A stretch of 64,000 nucleotides of DNA, taken from NCBI GenBank assembly GCA_017388175.1, contig JAFOTD010000008.1:48971-112970 (forward strand). The letters run 5' to 3'. Positions 39,553 to 48,243 of this stretch are shown piece by piece (the first letter of the stretch is position 1; each line of letters starts with the position of its first letter). The translations under genes were made by a program, and so were the position numbers. The notes under the pieces are model-generated. The model was not told the origin of the DNA, did no database searches, and worked only from the letters and a program-made list of their open reading frames with translations. The DNA is from Clostridia bacterium (lineage in GTDB: Bacteria; Bacillota; Clostridia; Christensenellales; CAG-138).

Positions 39553-40197
39553 ATGGAAAAACGGATCGACCGCGCAGACTGGAATCGAAACGCGCACGAC
39601 CGGCTCTTTGCGCGGCTCGAGGTTCCGTTTTACAGCCTGACGTGGCGGCTTGACGTGACGGAAGCCGCGGCTTTCGCGAAGCGGAACGGGATTTCCTTTT
39701 ACGCGACGCTGATCTGGTGCACGATGAAGGCGATGAACGGCGTCGAAGCGTTCCGCTATGAGCTGCGAAAGGATGAGGTTTACCTTCTCGATCACCGCAA
39801 TCCTTCCTATACGTATCAGTGGGATGAGGAGCTGTTCGGTATTTGCGGCGCGGAATGGATCGACGGCGAAAACCCGAAGGACTTTGCCGCGCGCCTCAAA
39901 GCGCTGGAAGCGAAAAACGCGTCGCCGATTCCGACCGCGGAGTCGGACGCAGCGGGGCACGACGTGTACATCTCGTCGCTGCCGTGGATCGACTATACGC
40001 ACGTCGCGCAGGAATTTCCGCTCGACAATACGGACAGCACGCCGCGCGTCCTGTGGGGCAGATATGAAACGGATGAGAAGGGCAGAAAAACGCTTTCCTA
40101 TACCGTGCAGGTCAATCACCGTCTGATCGACGGCGTGCATCTCATGCGGTTGAATGAAGCGCTTACAGGGGCAATACACGATCTGGAGGAGCTTTGA
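39553..40197 (+). CDS. Chloramphenicol acetyltransferase-like (CatA fold) protein
   Basis: 214 residues. The C-terminal VNHRLIDGVHLMRLNEAL matches the CAT catalytic motif HHxxxDG with the catalytic His kept and the first His replaced by Asn, as in many CatA-like O-acetyltransferases of unknown substrate. The ISSLPWIDYTHVAQEF strand also fits. It starts 2 bases after the stop of the pseudo-NlpC gene without its own clear ribosome site, so it depends on coupling, and it overlaps the next gene. Drug resistance cannot be inferred. Confidence 0.82.
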   Translation: MEKRIDRADWNRNAHDRLFARLEVPFYSLTWRLDVTEAAAFAKRNGISFYATLIWCTMKAMNGVEAFRYELRKDEVYLLDHRNPSYTYQWDEELFGICGAEWIDGENPKDFAARLKALEAKNASPIPTAESDAAGHDVYISSLPWIDYTHVAQEFPLDNTDSTPRVLWGRYETDEKGRKTLSYTVQVNHRLIDGVHLMRLNEALTGAIHDLEEL

Positions 40198-40982
40198 TGG
40201 AAGAACAACAGGAAAAGAAAAAGAGAGGCGCTGTGAAGACGGTGCTTTCGAAGGGCGCGTTCGTCGTGAGCTGCATCGTCGTTGCCGTTCTGCTGCTTGT
40301 CGGCGCCGTGCTCGTTACGCTGCGGCTGAGAAGAGGCTGCAAGCCGGTCCAGACCGCCGCAGAAGCGACGCCCACGCCGGAGCCTACGCCGCTTCCCGAC
40401 CGGCTGTATCCGGCGGAGAAAAAACCGGCGGCCGCGCCGCTGCCGGAACAGCTTCCGGACTATTCGGAAGACTGGGTTGAAGCGTACGGCGAGGAGCTGA
40501 CCGATCTTGAATACTGGATCGACCTGACGCCGGAAAACGCGAAAGGGTTTACCGTGATCCGCAACTGGAGAGTCGGCTGCTCCTATCTCGCGGAAAACGG
40601 CGTGTATTACAAACTCGGTGAAGGAACGGACGGCAAGGGCGCGGTCGACGTGATCGTGACCGATTTCGATGACAACGGCGAGCCGGAGCTGCTGTATACC
40701 TATAACTTCGGCGCGAACGAGGATATCCAGAGCAAGGTCGGCTGGTTCGATCTTTCGACGCACGAATCCCTGCTGTCCGATTTTTCGCAGAGGAACGGTT
40801 TTTTGTCGCTCACGGAAGAGGACGGAATCTGCGTCCTGTACCGCGCCGCGCGCAACGCGGATCTCGATACGGGCACGTTCGGGCTGATTCTGACGGAGCG
40901 GCTGGGAGAGATTAACGTGTCCGGCGGACGCATCCAACTGTTCTTTGACCAGCCTGCGGACGCGATATCCCCCGAATACTGA
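40197..40982 (+). CDS. Membrane-anchored protein of unknown function
   Basis: 261 residues: a basic cytoplasmic N-terminus, a membrane helix (about 22-44, AFVVSCIVVAVLLLVGAVLV), a Pro-rich linker (PTPEPTPLPDRLYP) and a folded outer domain of about 170 residues with the acidic loop VIVTDFDDNGEPELLYTYNF, which resembles an EF-hand- or FG-GAP-like calcium loop. The ATG overlaps the previous stop (TGATG) behind GGAGGAG, so it is co-translated with the CatA-like gene. No family recognised. Confidence 0.7.
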   Translation: MEEQQEKKKRGAVKTVLSKGAFVVSCIVVAVLLLVGAVLVTLRLRRGCKPVQTAAEATPTPEPTPLPDRLYPAEKKPAAAPLPEQLPDYSEDWVEAYGEELTDLEYWIDLTPENAKGFTVIRNWRVGCSYLAENGVYYKLGEGTDGKGAVDVIVTDFDDNGEPELLYTYNFGANEDIQSKVGWFDLSTHESLLSDFSQRNGFLSLTEEDGICVLYRAARNADLDTGTFGLILTERLGEINVSGGRIQLFFDQPADAISPEY

Positions 40983-40996
40983 TACCGAAATAAATA

Positions 40997-41027
40997 AAAG
41001 GATCGCTTTTCGGCGATCCTTTTTTTC
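40997..41027. terminator. Bidirectional terminator
   Basis: AAAGGATCGC-N5-GCGATCCTTT with T-run, between the membrane protein and the opposing L,D-transpeptidase. Confidence 0.88.
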
Positions 41028-42072
41028 ACGGTTGTTCAAGCGCAAGGTACGGATTGTCGGGATGCGGATCCGTCGGGTCCCAACCGAAGCCGTTCCTGTC
41101 GGTATACGGCTCTTCCCAGATGACCGCGGGCGGCTGGGGCGGGGTCGGCCCCTTTTTGTCGGTGATCCAGACGAGCGTTTCGTTCAGAACGCTGTTTTCA
41201 TAGACCCACTTCGCGTCCGCAACGGTCAGCCGCACACAGCCGTCCGACGCGGGATGCCCGAGCTGCTCGAACTTGTGCATATAGACCATGCGGTGTCCGA
41301 GCTCCTTGTCGTTCAGCGCGTCATAGCTGATCGGCACCGAATGCAGCAGGTACGCGCCTTTGAACCGGCAGGCGTACAGACCGCAGCAGTAATTGCCCTT
41401 CGTACCGAGCCGCTTGAAGTCATAGGACTGATAAATGCGGAAGGTGCCGCGCGGAGTCATCTTGTTGGACCGGCCGGTGGAGCAGATCATGACGCGCTCC
41501 TGCATCCATTCGCCGTCCTGCGCACGAAACGCGACCACGCTCTGCGTGGGGACGTACACGGCGAGCTTTAAAATGCCGTCCTTTTTCGGCGCGTCCGTCG
41601 GGGTATAGACCGGCACGACGCAGATCACGTCGGTCGGGTTTTCACCCGGGGCGACCGCACCGGCCTCGTCGCACGGGAAGAAGCACGGCTCCGTTCCGCC
41701 GACCGAGCCGTAAGCAAAGCAGCATCCGTCCGCATCGCGGCGCACGACGCCCTGCACATCGGCTGCCGTAAACCCGCGGCGCACGCGTACCGTGTCCGGC
41801 AGAGCCAGCGAAACGAACGGCGCGGGCGTCGGGGTCGGTTCGGGCGTGGGAGTCGGCGTGGGCGTCGGGGTCGGCGTGGGGGTCGGCGCGGGAGAGGGAG
41901 AAGGCGAGGGCGTCGGGGTCGGCTCCGGAGAAACGTACGCGATCGCATCCTCGTCCGGCGTCGTTTCGGGCGCGGCGGGCGAAACGGCTGCGGCCTCCGG
42001 CTCAGGCGAAGGCGCGGCACAGCCGGCGATCAATAAAAGCAGAATCAGAAACAGGGAAAACAGCCGCTTCAT
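41026..42072 (-). CDS. L,D-transpeptidase lipoprotein (YkuD domain)
   Basis: 348 residues: lipoprotein signal with Cys18 in LLLIAGCAA, a long PTPTPSPSPSPAPTPTPT linker (about 48-88), and a C-terminal YkuD domain (about 160-310). The catalytic motif is complete: LLHSVPIS, then LGHPASDGCVRLTVADAKWV with the active Cys in SDGCVRL. Such enzymes form 3-3 cross-links or attach proteins to peptidoglycan and resist most beta-lactams. The DUF1846 gene upstream is only 2 bases away. Confidence 0.9.
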   Translation of the reverse strand: MKRLFSLFLILLLLIAGCAAPSPEPEAAAVSPAAPETTPDEDAIAYVSPEPTPTPSPSPSPAPTPTPTPTPTPTPTPEPTPTPAPFVSLALPDTVRVRRGFTAADVQGVVRRDADGCCFAYGSVGGTEPCFFPCDEAGAVAPGENPTDVICVVPVYTPTDAPKKDGILKLAVYVPTQSVVAFRAQDGEWMQERVMICSTGRSNKMTPRGTFRIYQSYDFKRLGTKGNYCCGLYACRFKGAYLLHSVPISYDALNDKELGHRMVYMHKFEQLGHPASDGCVRLTVADAKWVYENSVLNETLVWITDKKGPTPPQPPAVIWEEPYTDRNGFGWDPTDPHPDNPYLALEQP

Positions 42073-42074
42073 GT

Positions 42075-43562
42075 TCAGTTCTTGTCAAACAGGCGGTTCG
42101 TCTTGCGCTGCGGTTCGCAGGTCAGGTTGATGCCGAGCCTGCGGTAGACCTCGAGGTCCACGCGCGAAAGCATGACGGTCGAATGCGCTTCGAGCCCCTT
42201 GAGCTTGCCCAGCGCTTTCATGGCGCGGTCCGCGGTCGGGTTCGTGGTGGCGCAGATAGACAGCGCGTACAGAAGCTCGTCGCTGTGCAGCCGCGGGTTC
42301 TCGCTGCCGAAATGGTTCAGTTTGAGCTCGCGGATCGGCTGCAGAACGATCGGCGCGATCAGGTCGATGTCCGGCTGAATGCCCGCAACCGCCTTCATCG
42401 CGTTCATCAGCGCGCCGGCCGCGGCGCCCATCATCGTGCCGTTTTTGCCGGTCACGATCGTGCCGTCTTCAAGCTCGATCGCCATCGCCGCGCCCTTCGT
42501 TTCCTTATCGCGCGCAAGCGCCGCCGCCACGACCGGGCGGTCATTGACCGTAACGCCCGCACGGGACATGATGAACTCCGCCTTGTCGATCTGTTCGCGG
42601 TCGATGATTCCGCGCTTGAACGCGCACGCCGCCTGATAATAGCGGCGGATGATTTCGCCCTTTGCCGCGGCTTTGACGGCCTCGTCGTCGGTGATGCAGA
42701 AGCCCGCCATATTGACGCCCATGTCCGTGGGAGAATGATAGGGCGATTTGCCGTAGATATGCTCGAACATCGCGTTCAGCACCGGGAAGGATTCCACGTC
42801 GCGGTTATAATTGGTCGTCGTCTTGCCGTACGCTTCGAGGTGGAACGGGTCGATCATGTTCACGTCATTCAGATCGGTCGTCGCCGCTTCATAGGCAAGG
42901 TTGACCGGATGCGACACCGGCAGATTCCAGATCGGGAACGTCTCGAACTTTGCGTAGCCGGCGCGCACGCCGCGTGTGTATTCCTGATAGACCTGCGAAA
43001 GGCACACGGCGAGCTTGCCGCTGCCCGGTCCCGGCGCGGTGACGACCGCGAGCGGGCGCGTCGTTTCCACGAATTGGTTTTTGCCGAACCCTTCGGGGCT
43101 CAGGATCAGGGACGGGTTCTGCGGATAACCGTCGATCGGATAATGCAGATACACCCGGACGCCGAGCCGCTCGAGCTTTTCGGCGAACGCGTCGACCGCG
43201 GGCTGGCTGTGATAGCGCGTGATGACCACGCCGGACACCAGGAGGTCTTTTTTGCGGAACGCGTCGATGAGGCGCAGCACCTCGCGGTCGTATGCGATAT
43301 CGAGGTCGTTTCTGACCTTGTTGTGCTCGATGTCGCCCGCGTGGATCGCGATGATAATCTCGGCGCTGTCGCGAAGCTGCTCGAGCATGCGGATCTTGCT
43401 GTCCGGCGCAAAGCCCGGCAGAACGCGCGCCGCATGGTAATCGTCGAACAGCTTGCCGCCGAACTCGAGGTACAGCTTGTCGCCGAAGGAAGCGATGCGC
43501 TCCAGAATCTTCTGTGATTGCATCGAAAGATACTTGTCGTTGTCAAATCCGATCTTTGCCAT
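42075..43562 (-). CDS. DUF1846 family protein
   Basis: 495 residues, the full length of this widespread Firmicute family, starting MAKIGFDNDKYLSMQSQKI. Characteristic blocks are FGGKLFDDYHAARVLPGF, VITRYHSQPAVDAF, APGPGSGKLAVCLSQVY (a P-loop-like segment) and CITDDEAVKAAAKGEI. Structures of relatives exist but the reaction is not established; the GPGSGK loop suggests nucleotide binding. I use the ATG at 43562, preceded by GAGGAG. It is probably co-transcribed with its envelope-related neighbours. Confidence 0.9.
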   Translation of the reverse strand: MAKIGFDNDKYLSMQSQKILERIASFGDKLYLEFGGKLFDDYHAARVLPGFAPDSKIRMLEQLRDSAEIIIAIHAGDIEHNKVRNDLDIAYDREVLRLIDAFRKKDLLVSGVVITRYHSQPAVDAFAEKLERLGVRVYLHYPIDGYPQNPSLILSPEGFGKNQFVETTRPLAVVTAPGPGSGKLAVCLSQVYQEYTRGVRAGYAKFETFPIWNLPVSHPVNLAYEAATTDLNDVNMIDPFHLEAYGKTTTNYNRDVESFPVLNAMFEHIYGKSPYHSPTDMGVNMAGFCITDDEAVKAAAKGEIIRRYYQAACAFKRGIIDREQIDKAEFIMSRAGVTVNDRPVVAAALARDKETKGAAMAIELEDGTIVTGKNGTMMGAAAGALMNAMKAVAGIQPDIDLIAPIVLQPIRELKLNHFGSENPRLHSDELLYALSICATTNPTADRAMKALGKLKGLEAHSTVMLSRVDLEVYRRLGINLTCEPQRKTNRLFDKN

Positions 43563-43587
43563 GGTTTTGCTCCTCAATCCTTATTTC

Positions 43588-44853
43588 TCAAAACGGATTC
43601 CAGCCGGTGACCCGCATTTTTGCCGTCAGGATCCGGTATACGCTTTCGTTGAGACGCTGCTCGCTGATCGTGCCGTTTGCGACCGCCTCGTAGAGCCCGT
43701 CCAGAATCTGCCGCTGATAGCTGTGGTTTGCGCCGCACAGGATCAGATCGCCACCCGCGAGGATGAACTGCACCGCGCCGTTTTTCAGCGAAGTTTGTTT
43801 TCGCAGACCCGCCATGCGGAAATCGTCGCTCATTACGATGCCCGAAAAGCCCATTTCGTTTCGCAGAATGTCCGTGATGAACACGCCGGACTGGCTTGCG
43901 ATGCGGGTTTTGTCGATCTCCGGATACAGAATGTGCGCGATCATCACGCCGTCCGCCGTTTCAAGCGCGTCCCGAAACGGCACGAGCTCGTAAAGAGAGA
44001 GCTCTTTCAGCGTTTTCATTACTTCCGGCGTGGACTCGTGCGAATCCTTCGTTGTCGCGCCGTGCCCGGGGAAGTGCTTGACGACGGACAGACATCCGCC
44101 GTCGTGCAGCCCCGTGATGCATGCCGTGCCGATCCGTGAAACGACGTCCGCGTCGGACGAAATGATGCGGCGGCCGAGAAACGTTTGATCCGGATCCTTT
44201 GCCGTGTCCAGACACGGCGCAAGATCCACGTTGATCCCGGCGTCCGCGAGCCCTTGTGCGATATACTGAAATTGATCGTGCGCGCGTTCCGGGTCGTTTT
44301 TGCTGCCCAGCGTGTCCGCGGAAAGCAGCGACTTGTTCCAGTGAAACCGCGTGACCTTTCCGCCCTCGACGTCGGTGCTGATCAGAAGCGGGATTTCGCT
44401 TTCGTTCGCCGCGCGGATGCTGTCGGTCAGGCCTCTGCATTGTTTGAAACCGCCGTCGCTGTTGGTGCGGGATACGTTCTGTCCGTACAGGATCACGCTG
44501 CCGATCGAATAGTCCCGCAGGATCTTTTTGAATTCCCGGCTGATCTCCTTTGTGCCCGAAAAGCCGAACATGCAGAGCTGCCCGATCTTCTCCTCAACGG
44601 TCATGCCCTCGATATACGCGGAAAGTTTTTCTTCCGGTGACAGCGTCGGGCTTTGTGTCGGCTCCTGCGCGGGCGTCGGCGTGATCGCGGGCGCGGGGGT
44701 CGCAGCCTCGACGGTATCGGGCGTTTCGGCACGTACGGTCGCCTCCGCGGACGCGGCCGTCTCCTCCGGCAGAACGGGAATCCGTTCGTCCGGCTGCGCG
44801 CTGCAGCCCAGGACGAACAGCGCGATCAGAAAAAGACACCAAAACTTCTTCAT
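43588..44853 (-). CDS. GH3 beta-N-acetylhexosaminidase lipoprotein (NagZ-like)
   Basis: 421 residues: lipoprotein signal with Cys17 in LFVLGCSAQ, a Pro/Thr linker to about 75, then a glycoside hydrolase 3 domain. Family landmarks are EKIGQLCMFGFSG, ISTDVEGGKVTRF, the KHFPGHGATTKDSH loop with the catalytic His/Asp dyad, and the nucleophile Asp in GIVMSDDFRM. It should remove N-acetylglucosamine from muropeptides or chitin-like glycans outside the cell. A short spacer separates it from the DUF1846 and L,D-transpeptidase genes downstream. Confidence 0.92.
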   Translation of the reverse strand: MKKFWCLFLIALFVLGCSAQPDERIPVLPEETAASAEATVRAETPDTVEAATPAPAITPTPAQEPTQSPTLSPEEKLSAYIEGMTVEEKIGQLCMFGFSGTKEISREFKKILRDYSIGSVILYGQNVSRTNSDGGFKQCRGLTDSIRAANESEIPLLISTDVEGGKVTRFHWNKSLLSADTLGSKNDPERAHDQFQYIAQGLADAGINVDLAPCLDTAKDPDQTFLGRRIISSDADVVSRIGTACITGLHDGGCLSVVKHFPGHGATTKDSHESTPEVMKTLKELSLYELVPFRDALETADGVMIAHILYPEIDKTRIASQSGVFITDILRNEMGFSGIVMSDDFRMAGLRKQTSLKNGAVQFILAGGDLILCGANHSYQRQILDGLYEAVANGTISEQRLNESVYRILTAKMRVTGWNPF

Positions 44854-44938
44854 GATATCATTATAGCACAACAGAATCCAATTTACCAGTACGAGTTCCG
44901 AAGAATTGCCCGAAGAGGCAGGATTTGCGCGGTTTCGC

Positions 44939-44967
44939 TTGCATTCAGCCGCGGGAGGGAGTATACT
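44939..44967 (+). promoter_or_regulatory. Promoter of pckA
   Basis: TTGCAT (44939-44944), 17-nt spacer, TATACT (44962-44967), 69 nt before the start codon. Confidence 0.65.
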
Positions 44968-45036
44968 GAAGCTAAGCTGGGGCGGTATGGGAACGTGCCT
45001 GCCCGCAAAGATTATTTTAGTAAAGGAGCGAACGAT

Positions 45037-46635
45037 ATGAATCTCGATTATCTCGGCATTATCAATCCGAAGGCGGTCTACCGCAACTTGACGGTCCCGG
45101 AGCTGTATGAGCATGCGCTCGAACGCAGGGAAGGCGTTGTTATGGACAACGGCGCGCTGCTTGTGAAGACCGGCAAATACACCGGAAGAAGCGCGCAGGA
45201 TAAGTTCATCGTGGATTCCGAAGGCGTGCACGATCTGATCGCGTGGGGCAAGGTGAACGTACCCGTCACGCGCGAGAAGTTCAACGCGATCAAGGCCAAG
45301 ATGGTCGCGTATCTGCAGGGCCGCGACGTGTTCGTGTTCGACGGATTCGCCGGCGCGGACAAGAAATACGCGAAGAAGTTCCGCGTGGTCTGCGAGCTTG
45401 CGAGCCAGGCGCTGTTCATCCGCGATCTGCTCGTCCGTCCGACCGAAGAGGAGCTTGAAGCGTTCGGCGACGCCGACTATACCATCATTGCCGTGCCGGG
45501 ATTCAAGTGCAGCCCCGAAATCGACGGCACGCGCTCGGAAGCGGCGATCATGATCGACTATGAAGCGCACATGATCATCATCGCGGGCAGCCGGTACGCG
45601 GGCGAGATCAAAAAGTCCGTCTTCTCCACCATGAACTTCGTGCTGCCGCTCGAGGGCACGCTGCCGATGCACTGCTCGGCGAACATGGACCCCGAAACGA
45701 AGGAGACCGCCGTCTTCTTCGGCCTTTCCGGAACGGGCAAGACGACGCTGTCCGCCGATCCGAACCGCATGCTGATCGGCGACGACGAGCACGGCTGGGA
45801 CGACGAGGGCATCTTCAACATCGAAGGCGGCTGCTACGCAAAGTGCATCGACCTCGTCGAGGAGGAGCAGCCCGAAATCTACCGCGCGATCCGCTTCGGC
45901 GCGCTGGTCGAGAACGTCGTGGTGAACGACAAGCGTGAGCCGGATTATTCCGATCCGAGCCTTGCGGTCAACAGCCGCGTGGGTTACCCGGTCGAATACA
46001 TCCCGAACGCGGCGGTGCCCGGCATCGGCGGCATTCCGAAGGTCGTCATCTTCCTGACCTGCGACTCGTTCGGCGTGCTCCCGCCGATCTCCCTGCTCAG
46101 CAAGGAAGCGGCGATGTACCAGTTCGTCACCGGCTTCACCTCGAAGGTCGCCGGCACCGAGATCGGCATCACCGAGCCCGTTCCGACGTTCTCCACGCTG
46201 TTCGGCGAGCCGTTCATGCCGCTTCGCGCTTCGGTTTACGCCAACATGCTCGGCGAGCGCATCGAGAAATACAACACCAAGGTCTATCTCGTGAACACCG
46301 GCTGGGTTTCCGGTCCCGCGGTCAATCCGGACGGAACGAAGAACCCGCGCATGAAGCTGCGCTATACCCGCGCGATGATCACCGCCGCGCTGAACGACGC
46401 TTACGCGAAAGAGAACGTGCCGTTTACGCACAACGAGCTGTTTAACCTTGACGTGCCCGCGTTCGTGCCCGGCGCCGACGTGCCCGCGGAGATCATGGAT
46501 CCGAAGAATCTCTGGACGGACAAGGACGCGTACGACGCGCAGGCGAAGAAGCTCGCCGGCATGTTCCATAAGAACTTCGAATCGAAGTATCCCGACATGC
46601 CCGAGGCGATCAAGAACGCCGGCCCGAAAGCGTAA
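45037..46635 (+). CDS. pckA: Phosphoenolpyruvate carboxykinase (ATP)
   Basis: 532 residues. The kinase-specific P-loop GLSGTGKTTLSADP is present, along with the substrate-binding TGRSAQDKFIVD, the metal-binding PLEGTLPMHCSANM and IGDDEHGWDDEGIFNIEGGC. It interconverts oxaloacetate and PEP; in anaerobes it often runs toward oxaloacetate in succinate or propionate formation. GGAG precedes the ATG at 45037. It is monocistronic, with its own promoter and two terminators. Confidence 0.97.
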   Translation: MNLDYLGIINPKAVYRNLTVPELYEHALERREGVVMDNGALLVKTGKYTGRSAQDKFIVDSEGVHDLIAWGKVNVPVTREKFNAIKAKMVAYLQGRDVFVFDGFAGADKKYAKKFRVVCELASQALFIRDLLVRPTEEELEAFGDADYTIIAVPGFKCSPEIDGTRSEAAIMIDYEAHMIIIAGSRYAGEIKKSVFSTMNFVLPLEGTLPMHCSANMDPETKETAVFFGLSGTGKTTLSADPNRMLIGDDEHGWDDEGIFNIEGGCYAKCIDLVEEEQPEIYRAIRFGALVENVVVNDKREPDYSDPSLAVNSRVGYPVEYIPNAAVPGIGGIPKVVIFLTCDSFGVLPPISLLSKEAAMYQFVTGFTSKVAGTEIGITEPVPTFSTLFGEPFMPLRASVYANMLGERIEKYNTKVYLVNTGWVSGPAVNPDGTKNPRMKLRYTRAMITAALNDAYAKENVPFTHNELFNLDVPAFVPGADVPAEIMDPKNLWTDKDAYDAQAKKLAGMFHKNFESKYPDMPEAIKNAGPKA

Positions 46636-46701
46636 GGCTGCCGTATAAGGCGGGCGAACCGCTTTCGTCGAATCCGATTCGGAATCAATACACGATATGA
46701 A

Positions 46702-46728
46702 GAAAGGGCATTGCGCCCTTTCTTTTTG
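46702..46728 (+). terminator. First terminator after pckA
   Basis: AAAGGGC-N4-GCCCTTT followed by a T-rich run. Confidence 0.82.
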
Positions 46729-46749
46729 TGCTTTCGCCGCAAGGGAGCC

Positions 46750-46786
46750 GCGCGCCTTCCCGCCGGTCTTCCAGGCGCGCTTTTTT
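46750..46786 (+). terminator. Second terminator after pckA
   Basis: GCGCGCC / GGCGCGC stem with a 17-nt loop and six T bases; the next promoter starts 3 bases later. Tandem terminators insulate the downstream gene. Confidence 0.7.
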
Positions 46787-46788
46787 AC

Positions 46789-46817
46789 TTGACAAGTGCA
46801 TGCGTATTTCTTACAAT
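46789..46817 (+). promoter_or_regulatory. Strong promoter of the zinc-ribbon membrane gene
   Basis: A consensus TTGACA (46789-46794), 17-nt spacer and TACAAT (46812-46817). Confidence 0.82.
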
Positions 46818-46878
46818 AATATATAGCGGATAAAAGCATCCGGAAAAGTATGAAGAAAGGTGAAAAAAGGTTTACGGT

Positions 46879-48186
46879 ATGGAAAATCAGAAAGCAGGCA
46901 ATCCTGTCGCGGCGTTGCTGCTGCGGCGGTTTATCGCAATCCTGCTGACGGCGCTGGCTGTCGGCGCAATGTTCTGGCCGTCGGCAATCGCGCTCGGCGG
47001 TACGCTTCGCACGGATTTGAAAGAAGCGATCGAGCCGGTCGAAGAAGAATGGGAAAATAAGAAATTTAAGTCCGAAACGAAGGAAAACGAATTCCTCGCG
47101 CCCGGCATGGACGCGATCATCCGGGGTACGATCCGTTCGTTCGCGGAATCGGAGGACGAAAATACGCAGGGCTGGGCGCTCTATTTCGGAGATGTTTACA
47201 GCAGTCTTGACAGCATCTCCTCCAAGAAGACGGGCAATGCGTTCCTTGCAACGCTGTTTAAGTCGATCCGCGATCTCGGATTCTCCTTCAACGAAATCCG
47301 CACCGTTGCGTCCAAATCGACTTACTTCCTCGACAAGATGAACGAGAGCGGCATGGTGGAGGAAGAAACGGATAAAGCGCTGATTTCGTATACCAAGATC
47401 GGCATCATCTGCTATAACGTGCTGTTCTTCGTGCTGATCGCGCTTGCAGCCGCGGCGATCGTCATGATGTTCCTGAACCGTTCGAAGGTCTTTTCCGTGC
47501 TGTTCGCCGTGATCGCGACGCTGCTGGGCTGCGTGTTTATCGCGCTGTGGGTCTTTGCGCTGGTTATGGGCAACCATATGCTGTGGCCCGGCATCAGCGC
47601 GTTCCTGCTGCCGATTCTTTCGATCGCCGCCTGCATCGTATATAAGCGCGACAAGAGCTATAAGGGTATTTTCCCGAAGCGTGAAAAACGCGCAAAGAAG
47701 GAAAAGCCCGCTCGTGAACCGAAGCCCGAACCGCAGCTTGGCGCGCAGTACGTTCGCAGAGAAGACCGCGTAAAGAAGCCGCAGGTGAATCCTTTCGAGC
47801 AGACGGTATCGGTTTTCCAGAAGCCCGAACCGGAGGCGGACGGCTGGACCTGCCAGCTGTGCGGTTCGAAAAATACGGCAAACGCGAAGTTCTGCACCAA
47901 GTGCGGCACGACAAAGCCGGTCGAGGAACCCGAACCGGTGTTCCCGCCCGTTTCGGAATTCGACTTTGCGCCCGAACCGGAACCCGCGCCCGAACCCGAA
48001 CCGGTGACCGCGCCCGAACCCGAACCGGTGACCGCGCCCGAACCCGAACCGGTGACCGCGCCGGAGCCTGAATCCTTTATCGCGCCCGAGCCCGTGCAGC
48101 AGACGCTGCGGTTCTGCCCGCAGTGCGGCGCCGAGACGGATCCCGACATGAAGTTCTGCACCAAGTGCGGCTGTAAACTGAAATGA
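46879..48186 (+). CDS. Membrane protein with two zinc ribbons
   Basis: 435 residues. One N-terminal membrane helix, an external domain (about 45-165), then three helices (about 170-255). The C-terminal cytoplasmic tail has zinc ribbon 1 (CQLCGSKNTANAKFCTKCG), a linker of PEPEPVTAPE repeats, and zinc ribbon 2 (CPQCGAETDPDMKFCTKCGC). This double-zinc-ribbon plus membrane layout is common among uncharacterised Firmicute proteins. It has the best promoter in the window, suggesting steady high expression. No function can be assigned. Confidence 0.8.
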   Translation: MENQKAGNPVAALLLRRFIAILLTALAVGAMFWPSAIALGGTLRTDLKEAIEPVEEEWENKKFKSETKENEFLAPGMDAIIRGTIRSFAESEDENTQGWALYFGDVYSSLDSISSKKTGNAFLATLFKSIRDLGFSFNEIRTVASKSTYFLDKMNESGMVEEETDKALISYTKIGIICYNVLFFVLIALAAAAIVMMFLNRSKVFSVLFAVIATLLGCVFIALWVFALVMGNHMLWPGISAFLLPILSIAACIVYKRDKSYKGIFPKREKRAKKEKPAREPKPEPQLGAQYVRREDRVKKPQVNPFEQTVSVFQKPEPEADGWTCQLCGSKNTANAKFCTKCGTTKPVEEPEPVFPPVSEFDFAPEPEPAPEPEPVTAPEPEPVTAPEPEPVTAPEPESFIAPEPVQQTLRFCPQCGAETDPDMKFCTKCGCKLK

Positions 48187-48201
48187 GTCTGACGAAACGG
48201 C

Positions 48202-48232
48202 AAGGCCGGCGGAGTGATCCGCCGGCCTTTTC
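48202..48232. terminator. Bidirectional terminator
   Basis: AAGGCCGGCGGA-N4-TCCGCCGGCCTT, 12-bp stem, between the zinc-ribbon gene and the opposing ABC ATPase. Confidence 0.85.
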
Positions 48233-48243
48233 CATGCCCGCGA

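Noticed and set aside
39553-40197. Possible chloramphenicol resistance gene.
   Set aside because: Only the general CatA fold and one catalytic motif are shared; many CatA-like proteins have no drug activity, so a resistance call is not supported.
42183-43517. A 444-codon plus-strand frame opposite DUF1846.
   Set aside because: Long antisense frames are common in this GC-rich window; the DUF1846 frame has family-wide motifs and a ribosome site, while this one has neither.
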